From contig NZ_CP058552.1 in NCBI RefSeq assembly GCF_013401555.1, positions 5,084,001 through 5,148,000 on the forward strand: DNA of 64,000 nt, written 5' to 3'. Numbering within the stretch: position 1 is the stretch's first letter; each line of letters begins with the position of its first letter. Shown here in pieces: positions 17,163-26,363 of this stretch. The position numbers and the translations under genes are program-made. This DNA comes from Paenibacillus sp. E222. Lineage in GTDB: Bacteria > Bacillota > Bacilli > Paenibacillales > Paenibacillaceae. The notes below the pieces were generated by a model. It ran no database searches. It had not been told where the DNA came from and saw nothing but the letters and a program-made list of their open reading frames with translations.

Positions 17163-18485
17163 TTAGATACGTTTCATCAATCTTGCAATGCTTTTATCCG
17201 ATTCACGAAGCACGATGCCGCGATCAATTGTTTGAATCTTCCGGTTTTTGAGCACGATACTTCCATCAATAATAACGGTGTCTACACAGCTGCGAGTTGC
17301 GGAATAGACCACACGGGAGTACACATCAGTCTCATAGGAAGGGTACGTATGAAAATCATCCAGATCCAGCAGTAACATATCTGCTTTTTTACCCACTTCC
17401 AGACTGCCGATTTCCTTGGACATTCCGAGTACTTCCGCTCCACCCATCGTCGCCATGCGCAGCACTGTCCGAGCGTCCATCACTGTTGGACCATGAGGCA
17501 CCTTTTGAATGAGCGCGGTCAGGCGCATCTCCTGGAACATATCCAGATTGTTGTTGCACGGCGCACCATCGGCACCAATGCCTACCGCAATCTGACGATT
17601 CAGCAGATCGGGAATATCTGCTATACCCGAGGACAGTTTCATATTCGATCCAGGGCAGTGGGTGACTTTTACCCCGCGTTTGCGAATAATCTCCTTCTCT
17701 TCCTCACTCAGCCACACACAGTGGGCAAGCACCAGTCTTGGAGTAGCCAGACCGATATGATCCAGATAGACAATGTTGCGCATGCCACGTTCGTGTTCTA
17801 CCAGTTCGATCTCGCCACGATTTTCGGAGGCATGGGTGTGCACTTTCACATGGTACTTATTCGACAGGTCACGTACCTCAACCAACAATTCTTCGGTGCA
17901 CGAGACGACAAAGCGTGGACAAAATGCATACTGAATGCGGCCACCGCCGAATCCGTTCCATTTCTCCAGCAAATCGACACTTTGTTGCAGCGAGGTAGCC
18001 GTATTTTCACGCAGCGGTTCAGGAACTTCATCCCCGTGATCCATCATCACTTTACCGGAAATCACCCGAATGCCGCTCTGTGCCATCGCCTGAAAAGCCG
18101 AATCGGTATGATGCACGGTCTCCATATCCAAAATCGTCGTTGTCCCGCTGGAAATCAATTCGCCCAAGCCGAGCATTGCCGAGTAATAGACTGACTCTTC
18201 ATCATGCGCCGCCTCAAGCGGCCAAATGCGTTGACGAAGCCAATCCATCAATTCCAGGTCGTCCGCACGTCCACGGAACAAAGTCTGACACAGATGAATA
18301 TGCGTCTGGATAAAACCTGGCAGCAGCACTTTGCCTCGAGCATCAATGACCTGATCTGCCTGAACATCGATATGTTCTGCAATCTCTTTGATTTTGTTAT
18401 CCTCAATTATCAGATCTCCCGTAAATACATCCTCTTCTGCATTCATTGTGACGAGTTGTGCACCTTTTAGCAGGATCGTTCCCAT
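17163..18485 (-). CDS. Amidohydrolase, 5'-deoxyadenosine/guanine deaminase-like
   Basis: Metal-dependent TIM-barrel hydrolase (440 aa) of the TrzN/ATZ/MTA deaminase group. It shows the HxH metal pair in PGFIQTHIHLCQTLFRG (about residue 60), HTHASEN, LAHCVWLS and GIGADGAPCNNN, which give the other metal-binding histidine and aspartate. The N-terminal sequence most resembles proteins annotated as 5'-deoxyadenosine deaminase; because it lies in a purine degradation operon, guanine, 8-oxoguanine or another purine base or nucleoside is an alternative substrate. GGGGGAG precedes the start. It is separated by about 110-130 bases from neighbours in the same direction, with no terminator between. Confidence 0.85.
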   Translation of the reverse strand: MGTILLKGAQLVTMNAEEDVFTGDLIIEDNKIKEIAEHIDVQADQVIDARGKVLLPGFIQTHIHLCQTLFRGRADDLELMDWLRQRIWPLEAAHDEESVYYSAMLGLGELISSGTTTILDMETVHHTDSAFQAMAQSGIRVISGKVMMDHGDEVPEPLRENTATSLQQSVDLLEKWNGFGGGRIQYAFCPRFVVSCTEELLVEVRDLSNKYHVKVHTHASENRGEIELVEHERGMRNIVYLDHIGLATPRLVLAHCVWLSEEEKEIIRKRGVKVTHCPGSNMKLSSGIADIPDLLNRQIAVGIGADGAPCNNNLDMFQEMRLTALIQKVPHGPTVMDARTVLRMATMGGAEVLGMSKEIGSLEVGKKADMLLLDLDDFHTYPSYETDVYSRVVYSATRSCVDTVIIDGSIVLKNRKIQTIDRGIVLRESDKSIARLMKRI

Positions 18486-18592
18486 GATAATCTCCCCCAT
18501 CCGTATCTATCTGCGTAAATTTACTTATTCTGATCCTGCACAATGAGGATAATCTTCTTTGGATCTATACTTGATCCAGTACATAAATCACG

Positions 18593-20188
18593 TTACCACC
18601 CGATAGCCATGCCATCTCCTCTGGGGTCTGCTGCTCCACTGATCATGCCATCTTCACGGATGACAATCCCTTGCGACTGCCCCATAATCCCGTCCCACGG
18701 CGCTCTGGCTTCGACGTTATGCCCCCATCGGGCAAGCATGTCACACACGTCGTCATGATAACGGTTCTCCACTCGCATCGTGTCACCTTCCTCGCCCCAG
18801 GTACGCCCATACACCCAACGCGGCAGCCCAATGGCTTCCTGAATGTTCAGACCATAGTCCAGCACCCCCGTAAGAACCGATAGCTGTGTCTGAGGTTGAC
18901 CCTCACCGCCCTGCGTGCCTACGAGCATATATGGTTTCCCGTTACGAGTGACAAGACCCGGCATTAGGGTGTGGAATGAGCGTTTACTGGGTTCCAATAC
19001 GTTGGCGTCCTTCGGATCAAGCGAGAAAAAGGACCCGCGGTTCTGCATGATCACACCTGTATCTCCCGGCACATAAGCAGCGCCAAAATCAAAGTACAGG
19101 CTCTGAATAAACGAGACGGCATTGCCTTCATTGTCCACAACCGCCGCATAAGCCGTATCCTGACCCATCATTTTGGACAGAAAAGGCTGTGCCACAGGTG
19201 GAGCGGACTGGATCTCATTCCATAATTCATCTCCATAAGCCTTGGACAACAGATTTTCCAGCGGAATATCCCTGAATTCCGGGTCTGTGAGATACCGATC
19301 ACGGTCACGAAAAGCCTTTTTGACCACTTCAGCCATCAGGTGATAAAACTCGGGGGACGTACGCGCCACGGACGATAGATCAATATGTTCCAGCATATTC
19401 AACATCATCAGCATCGAGAAACCCTGTGAATTGGGCGGCATCTGATGGACTTGATAGCCACGGTAATCGGTAGTGATCGGCTTCACCCAATCTCCCTTGT
19501 GAGCTGCGAAATCCGCTGGAGCAAGCATGCCGCCATCCTCACGAATAGCCGAAGTTAGCTGCTCCGCCAGTTCCCCGGTATAAAAAACATCGCGTCCGCC
19601 TGCCTGAATCAGGCGAATAGAGGTGGCAAGATCAGGCTGCTGGAGCAGGTCCCCTTCCTGCAAAAGTGTACCAAAAGGGGCAAATACCGCTCGCAGCGGT
19701 GTATGCCCCATAATGAAATCCTCATCACGTTCCAGCCACAGGCGCAGATTTCGGGATACAGGGCATCCTTTTTCTGCATATTGCGCAGCTGGTTCAAGTA
19801 ACTGTTCCCACTTTAACTTCCCATAGCGGGACCAGACTTCCCACCATGCATCTACCATTCCAGGAACGGTAATCGCACTAAGCACGCCTCGTTGAGGAAT
19901 GGCGCTCATCCCCATCGCTTTGAATGTGTCTGCATGAATGCCTGCTGCTGAACGACCGCTTCCGTTGTAAGCAGTTATGTCACCACTTGCTCCATCATGA
20001 ATCAAAAAGAAAGCATCTCCGCCAAGTCCTGTCATGTGGGGGTAGACTACGCCCAGTGCGGCACTTACAGCGACAGCAGCATCATAAGCGTTACCCCCTT
20101 GCTGAAGGATTGCGCTGCCAACCGCACTCGCCAAATAATGCGGGGAGGTGACCATCACCTCCCTGGATATCGGCATCTGGTTCAACAT
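18593..20188 (-). CDS. Gamma-glutamyltransferase family protein (YwrD-like)
   Basis: N-terminal-nucleophile hydrolase of the gamma-glutamyltranspeptidase family, 531 aa, made as one chain that cleaves itself before a threonine. The nucleophile is likely the Thr in GQDTAYAAVVD (about residue 352), and GTQGGEGQPQTQ near residue 436 is the conserved C-terminal substrate segment. No signal peptide is seen, so it should stay in the cytoplasm, unlike Ggt. Its ATG overlaps the pucG stop by 7 bases and has GGAGG upstream. Being inside the purine operon suggests a substrate from that pathway, for example an amide or ureido compound; that is inference. Confidence 0.85.
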   Translation of the reverse strand: MLNQMPISREVMVTSPHYLASAVGSAILQQGGNAYDAAVAVSAALGVVYPHMTGLGGDAFFLIHDGASGDITAYNGSGRSAAGIHADTFKAMGMSAIPQRGVLSAITVPGMVDAWWEVWSRYGKLKWEQLLEPAAQYAEKGCPVSRNLRLWLERDEDFIMGHTPLRAVFAPFGTLLQEGDLLQQPDLATSIRLIQAGGRDVFYTGELAEQLTSAIREDGGMLAPADFAAHKGDWVKPITTDYRGYQVHQMPPNSQGFSMLMMLNMLEHIDLSSVARTSPEFYHLMAEVVKKAFRDRDRYLTDPEFRDIPLENLLSKAYGDELWNEIQSAPPVAQPFLSKMMGQDTAYAAVVDNEGNAVSFIQSLYFDFGAAYVPGDTGVIMQNRGSFFSLDPKDANVLEPSKRSFHTLMPGLVTRNGKPYMLVGTQGGEGQPQTQLSVLTGVLDYGLNIQEAIGLPRWVYGRTWGEEGDTMRVENRYHDDVCDMLARWGHNVEARAPWDGIMGQSQGIVIREDGMISGAADPRGDGMAIGW

Positions 20189-21423
20189 AAGACACCCTCC
20201 TTCCCGGCATACACATCCAGAGCTGCCTGCACGGCTTCCCCTGCTGGCAAGGTGTGGCGATGACGCAACAGGACAGCCTCCAGGGCACCCAGCACATGCA
20301 GTACATTTTTGCGCTGGCAGCTGAATCCCATTGTACCAATACGCCAAATCTTGCCTTTCAATGGTCCAAACGAACTGGCAATTTCAATACTGAAATCGTT
20401 CAGAAGCATGCTGCGTACCGACTCTCCGTCTATGCCTTCCGGAACTTCGATACAGGTGACCATTGGAAGTTTACTGGACATGTCTCCATACAGTTTGAGC
20501 CCCATGCCCTGAATGCCTGCGACTAACGCACGTTCATTGATCCGATGTCTCTGGAAACGCGTATCCAGACCTTCCTGAAGCAAAATCCGCAGCCCCTCGT
20601 GAAGACCGTAGAGCATCGAAGTTGCCTCTGTATGATGGTTTAACCGCGCCGAGCTCCAGTAGTCCTGCAACTGGCTTAGGTCAAAATAATTGCTGGCAAT
20701 TGTACGGCCTTCAGCCCGAGCACTTGTCGCATCCCGGAGTCCCCGTTCGACGGTTTTGCGACTCATCAGCTTCTTCTCCACACGACTGTTATACGTTAAT
20801 GGCGCCATCCCGGATGGAACGGACAAACACTTCTGCGTTCCACCCATCACCGCATCCAGATACCAGGCATCCGTCTCCACAGGTGTACCGCCGATTGTGG
20901 CAACAGCATCAACGACGAGTAAAATATCAAGTTCGCGGCAGGTTTTGCCAATCTCGGCGAGAGGCTGCATTTGCCCGGTTGATGTCTCGCCGTGAACCAT
21001 CGCGACCAAACTCGGCTTATGGGCATGGATCGCCTTGATAACCTCTTCGGGATCAAAAACCGTTCCCCATTCTGTTTCAAAAAAAACAACCTCTGCACCA
21101 CAACGTTCCGAAATTTCAACCAACAGATGTCCGAAGCGTCCATAGATGGGAACCAGCACCTTGTCCCCCGGTTGAATCAGACTGACCAACACAGCTTCAA
21201 TACCTGAGCGGGATGTGCCATCTACCGGATAACACCACTCATTATCTGTCATGTATAGTTCACGCAGCATGGCCATCGTCTCATTCATCAGGGAAGTGAA
21301 CTCCGGATCAAACTGCCCCAGGATCGGGAAGGACAATGCCCTAAGCACTCTTGGATCGACTTCAACTGGCCCCGGTGTCATGATCGTCCGCAAGGACGGG
21401 GACAATTCTTTATAGTTGGACAT
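20182..21423 (-). CDS. pucG: (S)-ureidoglycine-glyoxylate aminotransferase
   Basis: PLP-dependent class V aminotransferase. In B. subtilis PucG moves the amino group of ureidoglycine to glyoxylate, giving oxalurate and glycine. The protein has MTPGPVEVDPRVL near the N-terminus, YPVDGTSRSGIEA for phosphate binding, DAVATIGG with the PLP-contacting aspartate, and GGTQKCLSVPSGMAP with the Schiff-base lysine at about residue 198. About 413 aa, full length. ATG 21423 and GTG 21429 are both possible; the GGGAG site fits the ATG with a 10-base gap and the GTG with 4. It starts right at the pucF stop and overlaps the next gene by 7 bases. Confidence 0.9.
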   Translation of the reverse strand: MSNYKELSPSLRTIMTPGPVEVDPRVLRALSFPILGQFDPEFTSLMNETMAMLRELYMTDNEWCYPVDGTSRSGIEAVLVSLIQPGDKVLVPIYGRFGHLLVEISERCGAEVVFFETEWGTVFDPEEVIKAIHAHKPSLVAMVHGETSTGQMQPLAEIGKTCRELDILLVVDAVATIGGTPVETDAWYLDAVMGGTQKCLSVPSGMAPLTYNSRVEKKLMSRKTVERGLRDATSARAEGRTIASNYFDLSQLQDYWSSARLNHHTEATSMLYGLHEGLRILLQEGLDTRFQRHRINERALVAGIQGMGLKLYGDMSSKLPMVTCIEVPEGIDGESVRSMLLNDFSIEIASSFGPLKGKIWRIGTMGFSCQRKNVLHVLGALEAVLLRHRHTLPAGEAVQAALDVYAGKEGVLC

Positions 21424-21429
21424 CTTCAC

Positions 21430-22743
21430 TCAACTCCCGTAACCGTATTTATAGAGTAGCTGAACCAGAACCCGGAAACCTTTCATCAGGTCCTCTTCAG
21501 CTGTATATTCAAGGGGATTATGGCTAATTCCATCCTGGCTGGGGACAAAAATCATCGCCGTAGGACAAGCCGGCTGAAAGATCTGCGAATCATGTCCTGC
21601 GCCGCTTGGCATGTGAATATAGGATAACTGCTCCACTTCACAGATAGCTCGAATGTCTGACGTAATCTGTTCGTTCATCGGAATAGGGGTGACAGACAAG
21701 TGCTCCTCCCAGTTCAGTCCGAGCTGTTGCTCCGCTGCGATTCGGCTAAATTCCTGTAGCATGTGCTGCCAGCATTGGTTGATGCTCTCTTGCCTGATAT
21801 GCCGGATATCGAGCGAGAATACGGCTCGGGATGCAACAACGTTACCGATCCCCGGATCAGCTGTTATTCGTCCAACAGTAGCTACAAGTGGTTCTCCCGC
21901 TTCAAGCGCAATGTGTCTTACAGCAGTAATCATCTCGGCTGCACCTGCAAGTGCATCCTTACGCCAGGTCATCGGTGTAGTTCCGGCATGATTGGCTTCG
22001 CCACTTACTGTAATGCTAAAGCGTTTCTGGCCTACAATATCCGATACAATACCAATCGAATGGCCCAATCGTTCAAGAACCTGACCTTGCTCGATATGAA
22101 GTTCGATAAACGCACCGTAGTTATGTGAAGCCGATCTATAGCTGCTATCTGGTCCAAAGCCTGCATCACGTATCGCCTGTGCAAAGGTAATGCCTTCCTG
22201 ATCCTTCAAATGCTGAACGTCTTCCAGCCCGCTTACCCCCGTTATACTTCGTGATCCCCAATAAGCGAAGGGGAATCGACTACCTTCTTCCTCACATAAG
22301 GACACGACTCGAAGTGTTCGTTTGGGGTCCCCAAAATGTTTCTGTAGATACTCTAGGGCGAGCACTCCCGCAACTACCCCATATGCGCCATCATACTTTC
22401 CACCATGTACCACCGTATCGATATGGGACCCCGTAACAATCGGTGCCGCTTCGATTTCTTTTTCCACTCCTGAACCCACACCTCTACCGTGCAGAGTTCC
22501 ATACAGGTTGCCTGATTGATCGAATTCCGGTGCCAACCCTTTCTCCTGCATTTTTTCCGCAAGCGCATGCTGTGCCTTACACCATGCTTCGTCGTACAAC
22601 AGACGTGTCACACCTCCTTGGGGATCAGCGCCATATGTAGACAACCAGTCAAGCATGCCTTTCAGCTCCACCTGCTCCAATTGCGGCAAAGGCTGGATGG
22701 GACGTTCCGTCCACGAAGGCGTGTGTACTTCAAAATCCGTCAT
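21430..22743 (-). CDS. pucF: Allantoate amidohydrolase (M20 family)
   Basis: Zinc/manganese M20 family amidohydrolase that converts allantoate to ureidoglycine, CO2 and ammonia. Metal ligands are seen in order: GSHIDTV, KYDGAYG, CEEEGSRF with adjacent acidic residues, ELHIEQG and SHNPLE near the C-terminus. The central segment NHAGTTPM belongs to the dimerisation lid and binds substrate. 437 aa, full length for AllC/PucF. It overlaps the allantoinase gene by 4 bases (ATGA) and is followed immediately by pucG, which uses its product. Confidence 0.92.
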   Translation of the reverse strand: MTDFEVHTPSWTERPIQPLPQLEQVELKGMLDWLSTYGADPQGGVTRLLYDEAWCKAQHALAEKMQEKGLAPEFDQSGNLYGTLHGRGVGSGVEKEIEAAPIVTGSHIDTVVHGGKYDGAYGVVAGVLALEYLQKHFGDPKRTLRVVSLCEEEGSRFPFAYWGSRSITGVSGLEDVQHLKDQEGITFAQAIRDAGFGPDSSYRSASHNYGAFIELHIEQGQVLERLGHSIGIVSDIVGQKRFSITVSGEANHAGTTPMTWRKDALAGAAEMITAVRHIALEAGEPLVATVGRITADPGIGNVVASRAVFSLDIRHIRQESINQCWQHMLQEFSRIAAEQQLGLNWEEHLSVTPIPMNEQITSDIRAICEVEQLSYIHMPSGAGHDSQIFQPACPTAMIFVPSQDGISHNPLEYTAEEDLMKGFRVLVQLLYKYGYGS

Positions 22744-24146
22744 GATCCCCCCTCCATTCCTTCAACGCCAACCGGAACAGATGAGTTAGCACGGATAAAC
22801 CGTCCCACAGGTTCATCCGATAATCCTGTTTTTGAACTGTATACTCGTGTGCCCCGGCAGAACACCTCTGCAATGCTGGAGGAAAATGTGCGTCCCACAT
22901 AAGGACTCTGTTTATGTGTGTAGTGCAGGTCTTCCGCATTTAAGGTGGTACTCTTCTTCCAATCAATCAGTACCAGATCCGCGTCCTTGCCGATGGCAAT
23001 CTCACCTTTGCTCTCCAATCCAAGCCTTCTGGCAGGTTGTAGAGCCAGGATTCTTCCTAGCAGCGGAAGGGCTACATTTCGCTGAAGATGTCCTTCCTCC
23101 AACATGAGCAGCAGCGTGCTTTGTGCCCCAGAGATGCCACCCCAGATTTCAAAGAAATGATCAGATTGTTTCATCGATGGCGGACAGGGTGAGTGGTCAG
23201 ATGCAATAACATCAATCAGACCTGCTTCCAGCGCATCCCATAACCGATCTTGCTCAGCCTGACTCCGCAATGGCGGCGCACACTTGGCTACAGCTCCCAA
23301 CCGGACAACATCTTCATCTGTCAGCGTCAGGTAATGCGGGCATGTTTCAGAAGTTACATCCAGTCCGCGCTGTTTCGCCGCTGCAATCAGATCAAGCGCT
23401 TCCCGTGTACTGATATGCACAAAATGCAATGCACATCCGGTTTGCTCCCCATACTGCAGCGCTCGGGACACCGCCCGAACCTCCGCTTCTGCTGGGCGAG
23501 ATTGCACGTAATCCATCGGGCCGATTCGTCCATCTGCAATACTTCTTGCTCCAAGCTCAGCAACCATCGCTTCGTCTTCGGCATGAAGCGCCAGCACACG
23601 GTTTAGTTTTGTAATCTCGTACATGCCATTCAAAAGTGTATCGTCATCCGCTCTGGCGAAGATGTCTTCCCCTTCTCCACCAGGTTCGGACATAAATGCC
23701 TTGAATCCCGCCGCACCTCTTTCGGCCAAAGGCGCAAGCTCAGACAGATTAGCGGGAACGAGTCCTCCCCAGAACGCATAATCAACATAGGATTGACCGC
23801 TGGCTGCTTTCATTTTCAACTCCCATGCCTCCGGTCTTATCGTTGGGGGGACACCATTAAGCGGCATATCAACATACGTCGTAATTCCACCAGCAGCCAG
23901 TGATGCTGATCCAGATTTGAATCCCTCCCAGCTCGCGAGTCCAGGTTCATTGAAATGGACATGAATGTCCACCGCCCCTGGCATCACGGTGAGGCCATCT
24001 GCTTCTATTATTTCAGTGTCTTCATCACCCTCCAGGTGTGAGGACACAGCAGATATTTTTTCACCCGTAATCCCAATATCCAGTTCCTCCACGCTATCTC
24101 TCAATACAACCCGGGCCCCCCGGATGATCATATCTAACTTTGTCAT
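22740..24146 (-). CDS. pucH: Allantoinase
   Basis: Hydrolyses allantoin to allantoate. Cyclic amidohydrolase with a binuclear metal centre: H62 and H64 in DIHVHFNEPG, the carboxylated lysine K149 in GFKAF, HAEDE, FVHIST and the aspartate in IASDHSPC. At 468 aa it is full length for AllB. ATG 24146 is chosen since GGGGAGGG lies 8 bases upstream; a frame extending to 24224 would run into pucM. Its stop overlaps the allantoate amidohydrolase start. It is coded 40 bases after pucM in the same operon. Confidence 0.93.
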   Translation of the reverse strand: MTKLDMIIRGARVVLRDSVEELDIGITGEKISAVSSHLEGDEDTEIIEADGLTVMPGAVDIHVHFNEPGLASWEGFKSGSASLAAGGITTYVDMPLNGVPPTIRPEAWELKMKAASGQSYVDYAFWGGLVPANLSELAPLAERGAAGFKAFMSEPGGEGEDIFARADDDTLLNGMYEITKLNRVLALHAEDEAMVAELGARSIADGRIGPMDYVQSRPAEAEVRAVSRALQYGEQTGCALHFVHISTREALDLIAAAKQRGLDVTSETCPHYLTLTDEDVVRLGAVAKCAPPLRSQAEQDRLWDALEAGLIDVIASDHSPCPPSMKQSDHFFEIWGGISGAQSTLLLMLEEGHLQRNVALPLLGRILALQPARRLGLESKGEIAIGKDADLVLIDWKKSTTLNAEDLHYTHKQSPYVGRTFSSSIAEVFCRGTRVYSSKTGLSDEPVGRFIRANSSVPVGVEGMEGGS

Positions 24147-24186
24147 ATGGATGACCCTCCCCTGATCAGAACCGGATTCATAGATT

Positions 24187-24567
24187 TCAGCTTCCCCGGT
24201 ATGTACTGTAACCACCTGGCGCAATCAACAAAGGAATGTGGTAGTGACTTGCAGCATCCGATACGGCAAACCGAATCGGTACAACTGTCCATAATGTCTG
24301 CCCCAATTCTTCAAGAGATCGCTGTGCGTAATACCCTTCAACGTTGAAATGAAGCTCATAGACCGCTTGCTCAAGCTTCCCGCCTTCAAGTAACGGAGCA
24401 TCCAGACGCCCATCGCTATTAGTCACCGATTCAGCAACTTTCATTCTACTTTCCTTCTCGCCATCCCCATGCAATACAAAAAGTTCAACCCGCACGCCCG
24501 CGGCCGGAACGCCCTTGGAAGTATCCAGCACATGCGTAGTAATCCGTCCTCCAGCCACCGACATCAT
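24187..24567 (-). CDS. pucM: 5-hydroxyisourate hydrolase (transthyretin-like)
   Basis: Hydrolyses 5-hydroxyisourate, the uricase product, to OHCU. The 126-aa protein has the family N-terminal THVLDTSKG with a catalytic histidine, PIRFAV, the histidine in HYHIPLLIAP, and ends exactly with the diagnostic YRGS tetrapeptide. There are two adjacent ATGs; the first overlaps the uricase stop as ATGA, the second gives slightly better spacing from GGGAGG. It sits directly after the bifunctional uricase/OHCU decarboxylase, so all three reactions from urate to S-allantoin are coded together. Confidence 0.95.
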   Translation of the reverse strand: MMSVAGGRITTHVLDTSKGVPAAGVRVELFVLHGDGEKESRMKVAESVTNSDGRLDAPLLEGGKLEQAVYELHFNVEGYYAQRSLEELGQTLWTVVPIRFAVSDAASHYHIPLLIAPGGYSTYRGS

Positions 24568-26069
24568 GCCTCCCTTTCTTTCTTCGAGCCCCAATGGTCA
24601 TCCTCAAGATCATCCCTTGTCATTGAGAAGCTTTGAAATCCATAAGGAGGTCTGCCCTCCGTGAATACCTTGCCTTCTCCTTCTTTGACTTCCTCCAGCA
24701 CCGTTTCCCATGTCCGATTGTTGGATTCAAATGAAACCTCACTAAGCTGTCCAAATCGACGCAAGAGCCTAAGTCCAATCTGGTAAATCAGATGCTGAAT
24801 GGATGCCGAGCGACACGCATGGAACACGGCAGCAGCTACATCTCTTACCTGCTCCGCCGCTACATAACGTCCGCACTGATCGTCTATGCCATCTCTCGGG
24901 TCTTCGTAACGCCAATTGATATTCAGGAAAATGAATAGTGGACGGTCCCATGTCTCGGGTAAGGTGGTGTACTCATCCTTGACGAAACCGGCAAATTCAC
25001 TGCCTTTGACCTTAATAAGCCTGATATCTGCGACACCACTGAAATGATTGCTTAGCTCGACCTGATTTCCTTTTCGCTGCGCTTCAATTGCAGCCGTAGC
25101 CCGATCATTCTGGGAATAACGGAATACCAGCTCGCTTGCACGAAGGCTTCCCTCTCTGCGAACAGGCACATCTTCAAAAGGAATCTGATCTGCTGTCATC
25201 TGAACTTTGGTCATCTGCGGATATGTCTCCAGAAAACGTCGGCTGACATAAGCAAGGAAACCTTCCACTGTAGCTCCGGAGTAATCCGCAGCATGTTTCA
25301 GGATGAAATTCTTCATTGAATCCGTTGCAACGACGAGAGAATTATCTCCTTCGACAAAAGAAGGCAGAAATTCCTCGCCTTGAACGGCTACTTTAATGTT
25401 CATTCCGAACAGGATATTATTACGTCCTGTAAATGGAGATTCCGGTATGGCCTGAATATCCGTCAACGGTTTGGCGTATGAACGGTACATCCATACATCT
25501 CCCTTGCCGTAATACATGGTCCGCTGCTTTACTTCGGTTGGCTTTAATTCAAATTCAAGTTCATGACCAATCTGCACCAGCCATTGCTCCAATCGAATGG
25601 AAGCAATTTTGAACACTTCCTTCAGGGCGGTCTGGAATTCTTCCTCTCTTCCTCTCCGATTGCGCTTCCTCATGGACTCCAGAATGGACTGAGCTGTGTG
25701 ACCTTTCACGGCCAATATAAAAGGAAAGCCGAATTGGCTTGTATATTCTTTGTTCAATTTGCTAAGCTCGTTATATTGCTCCGCCGAAAGTGAATCAAGC
25801 CCTGCCCCAGCCTGTTCCTGAACAGAATTGCTGCTCATGCTGATTCGCGCCCCGAGATCCGGGTGATTGCAAAGCAACTGCAACTGGATCTTTTCATCGG
25901 AGGATTGCACTACGTTTTTCATCACCTTCATCAGGTGTTCAAAAGAGTCGAATGGCCGTGAAGGCCAGGAACGCTCCGCCACCCAAGGTGATTCTTCGAA
26001 TAGTCCGCCAAACGTATGCACGAACTGTGTGATAGACCAGTTGTTAACGAGTTTAATGAAGTCGCCCAT
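24564..26069 (-). CDS. pucL: Bifunctional OHCU decarboxylase / urate oxidase
   Basis: Fusion protein of 501 aa as in B. subtilis PucL. Residues 1-165 form the OHCU decarboxylase domain (catalytic histidine in CNHPDLG at about residue 69, and SQFGFPFILAVKG), which gives S-allantoin. Residues about 172-495 are cofactor-free urate oxidase: MYYGKGDVWMYRSYAKPL with K189, and VVATDSMKN near residue 249, the Thr/Lys proton relay pair, plus DRPLFIFLN. The start follows GGAGG by 7 bases; a frame reaching 26138 has none. First gene of the large purine operon and translationally coupled to pucM. Confidence 0.95.
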   Translation of the reverse strand: MGDFIKLVNNWSITQFVHTFGGLFEESPWVAERSWPSRPFDSFEHLMKVMKNVVQSSDEKIQLQLLCNHPDLGARISMSSNSVQEQAGAGLDSLSAEQYNELSKLNKEYTSQFGFPFILAVKGHTAQSILESMRKRNRRGREEEFQTALKEVFKIASIRLEQWLVQIGHELEFELKPTEVKQRTMYYGKGDVWMYRSYAKPLTDIQAIPESPFTGRNNILFGMNIKVAVQGEEFLPSFVEGDNSLVVATDSMKNFILKHAADYSGATVEGFLAYVSRRFLETYPQMTKVQMTADQIPFEDVPVRREGSLRASELVFRYSQNDRATAAIEAQRKGNQVELSNHFSGVADIRLIKVKGSEFAGFVKDEYTTLPETWDRPLFIFLNINWRYEDPRDGIDDQCGRYVAAEQVRDVAAAVFHACRSASIQHLIYQIGLRLLRRFGQLSEVSFESNNRTWETVLEEVKEGEGKVFTEGRPPYGFQSFSMTRDDLEDDHWGSKKEREA

Positions 26070-26231
26070 GTTAGAACCTCCGGTCTTCTGTGGATTGTTG
26101 TTCTTCATTTTAAGTGTCTCTCTGTACTGCGACAACAATATTTACGCAATTTTGTAATATAACATAACATCAGTTCTGTGATTTGTTATCAGTGCACGGG
26201 ATTTGGTTGTTCAAATGTAATGAAAAGCGAA
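26070..26231. promoter_or_regulatory. Upstream region of the puc operon
   Basis: Spacer between the pucR terminator and pucL that must hold the operon promoter. Minus-strand TTGAAC (26211-26216) is a possible -35, but no good -10 at 17 bp is seen. The plus strand carries the core TTGGTT near 26202-26208, which is the centre of the B. subtilis PucR box (WWWCNTTGGTTAA), though the flanking bases do not match fully. PucR control is likely from gene context; the exact box is uncertain. Confidence 0.35.
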
Positions 26232-26264
26232 AAAACCGTACTTCCTCAAGGGAAATACGGTTTT
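26232..26264 (-). terminator. Terminator of pucR
   Basis: Arms AAAACCGTA / TACGGTTTT with a paired inner part (TTTCC/GGAAG type), followed on the minus strand by six Ts. It lies 100 bases beyond the pucR stop and separates it from the pucL operon. Confidence 0.85.
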
Positions 26265-26363
26265 ATCTAACATGCCTGCTTCATTGTCATGCTGCACAAC
26301 ACTTGTTTTGGATAATGGTTATGACCATAAAAGTATTAACGTATTAAGGGGTCAAACTTTAGA

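Noticed and set aside
17493..18194. 233-codon plus-strand frame opposite the amidohydrolase
   Set aside because: Mirror of a conserved metal-hydrolase gene; no ribosome site and atypical composition.
20189..20347. N-terminal Cys-rich extension of the gamma-glutamyltransferase homologue (CTACAGCPGGC), which looks like a metal-binding motif
   Set aside because: It lies inside pucG in another frame; the ATG with GGAGG at 20188 is the true start.
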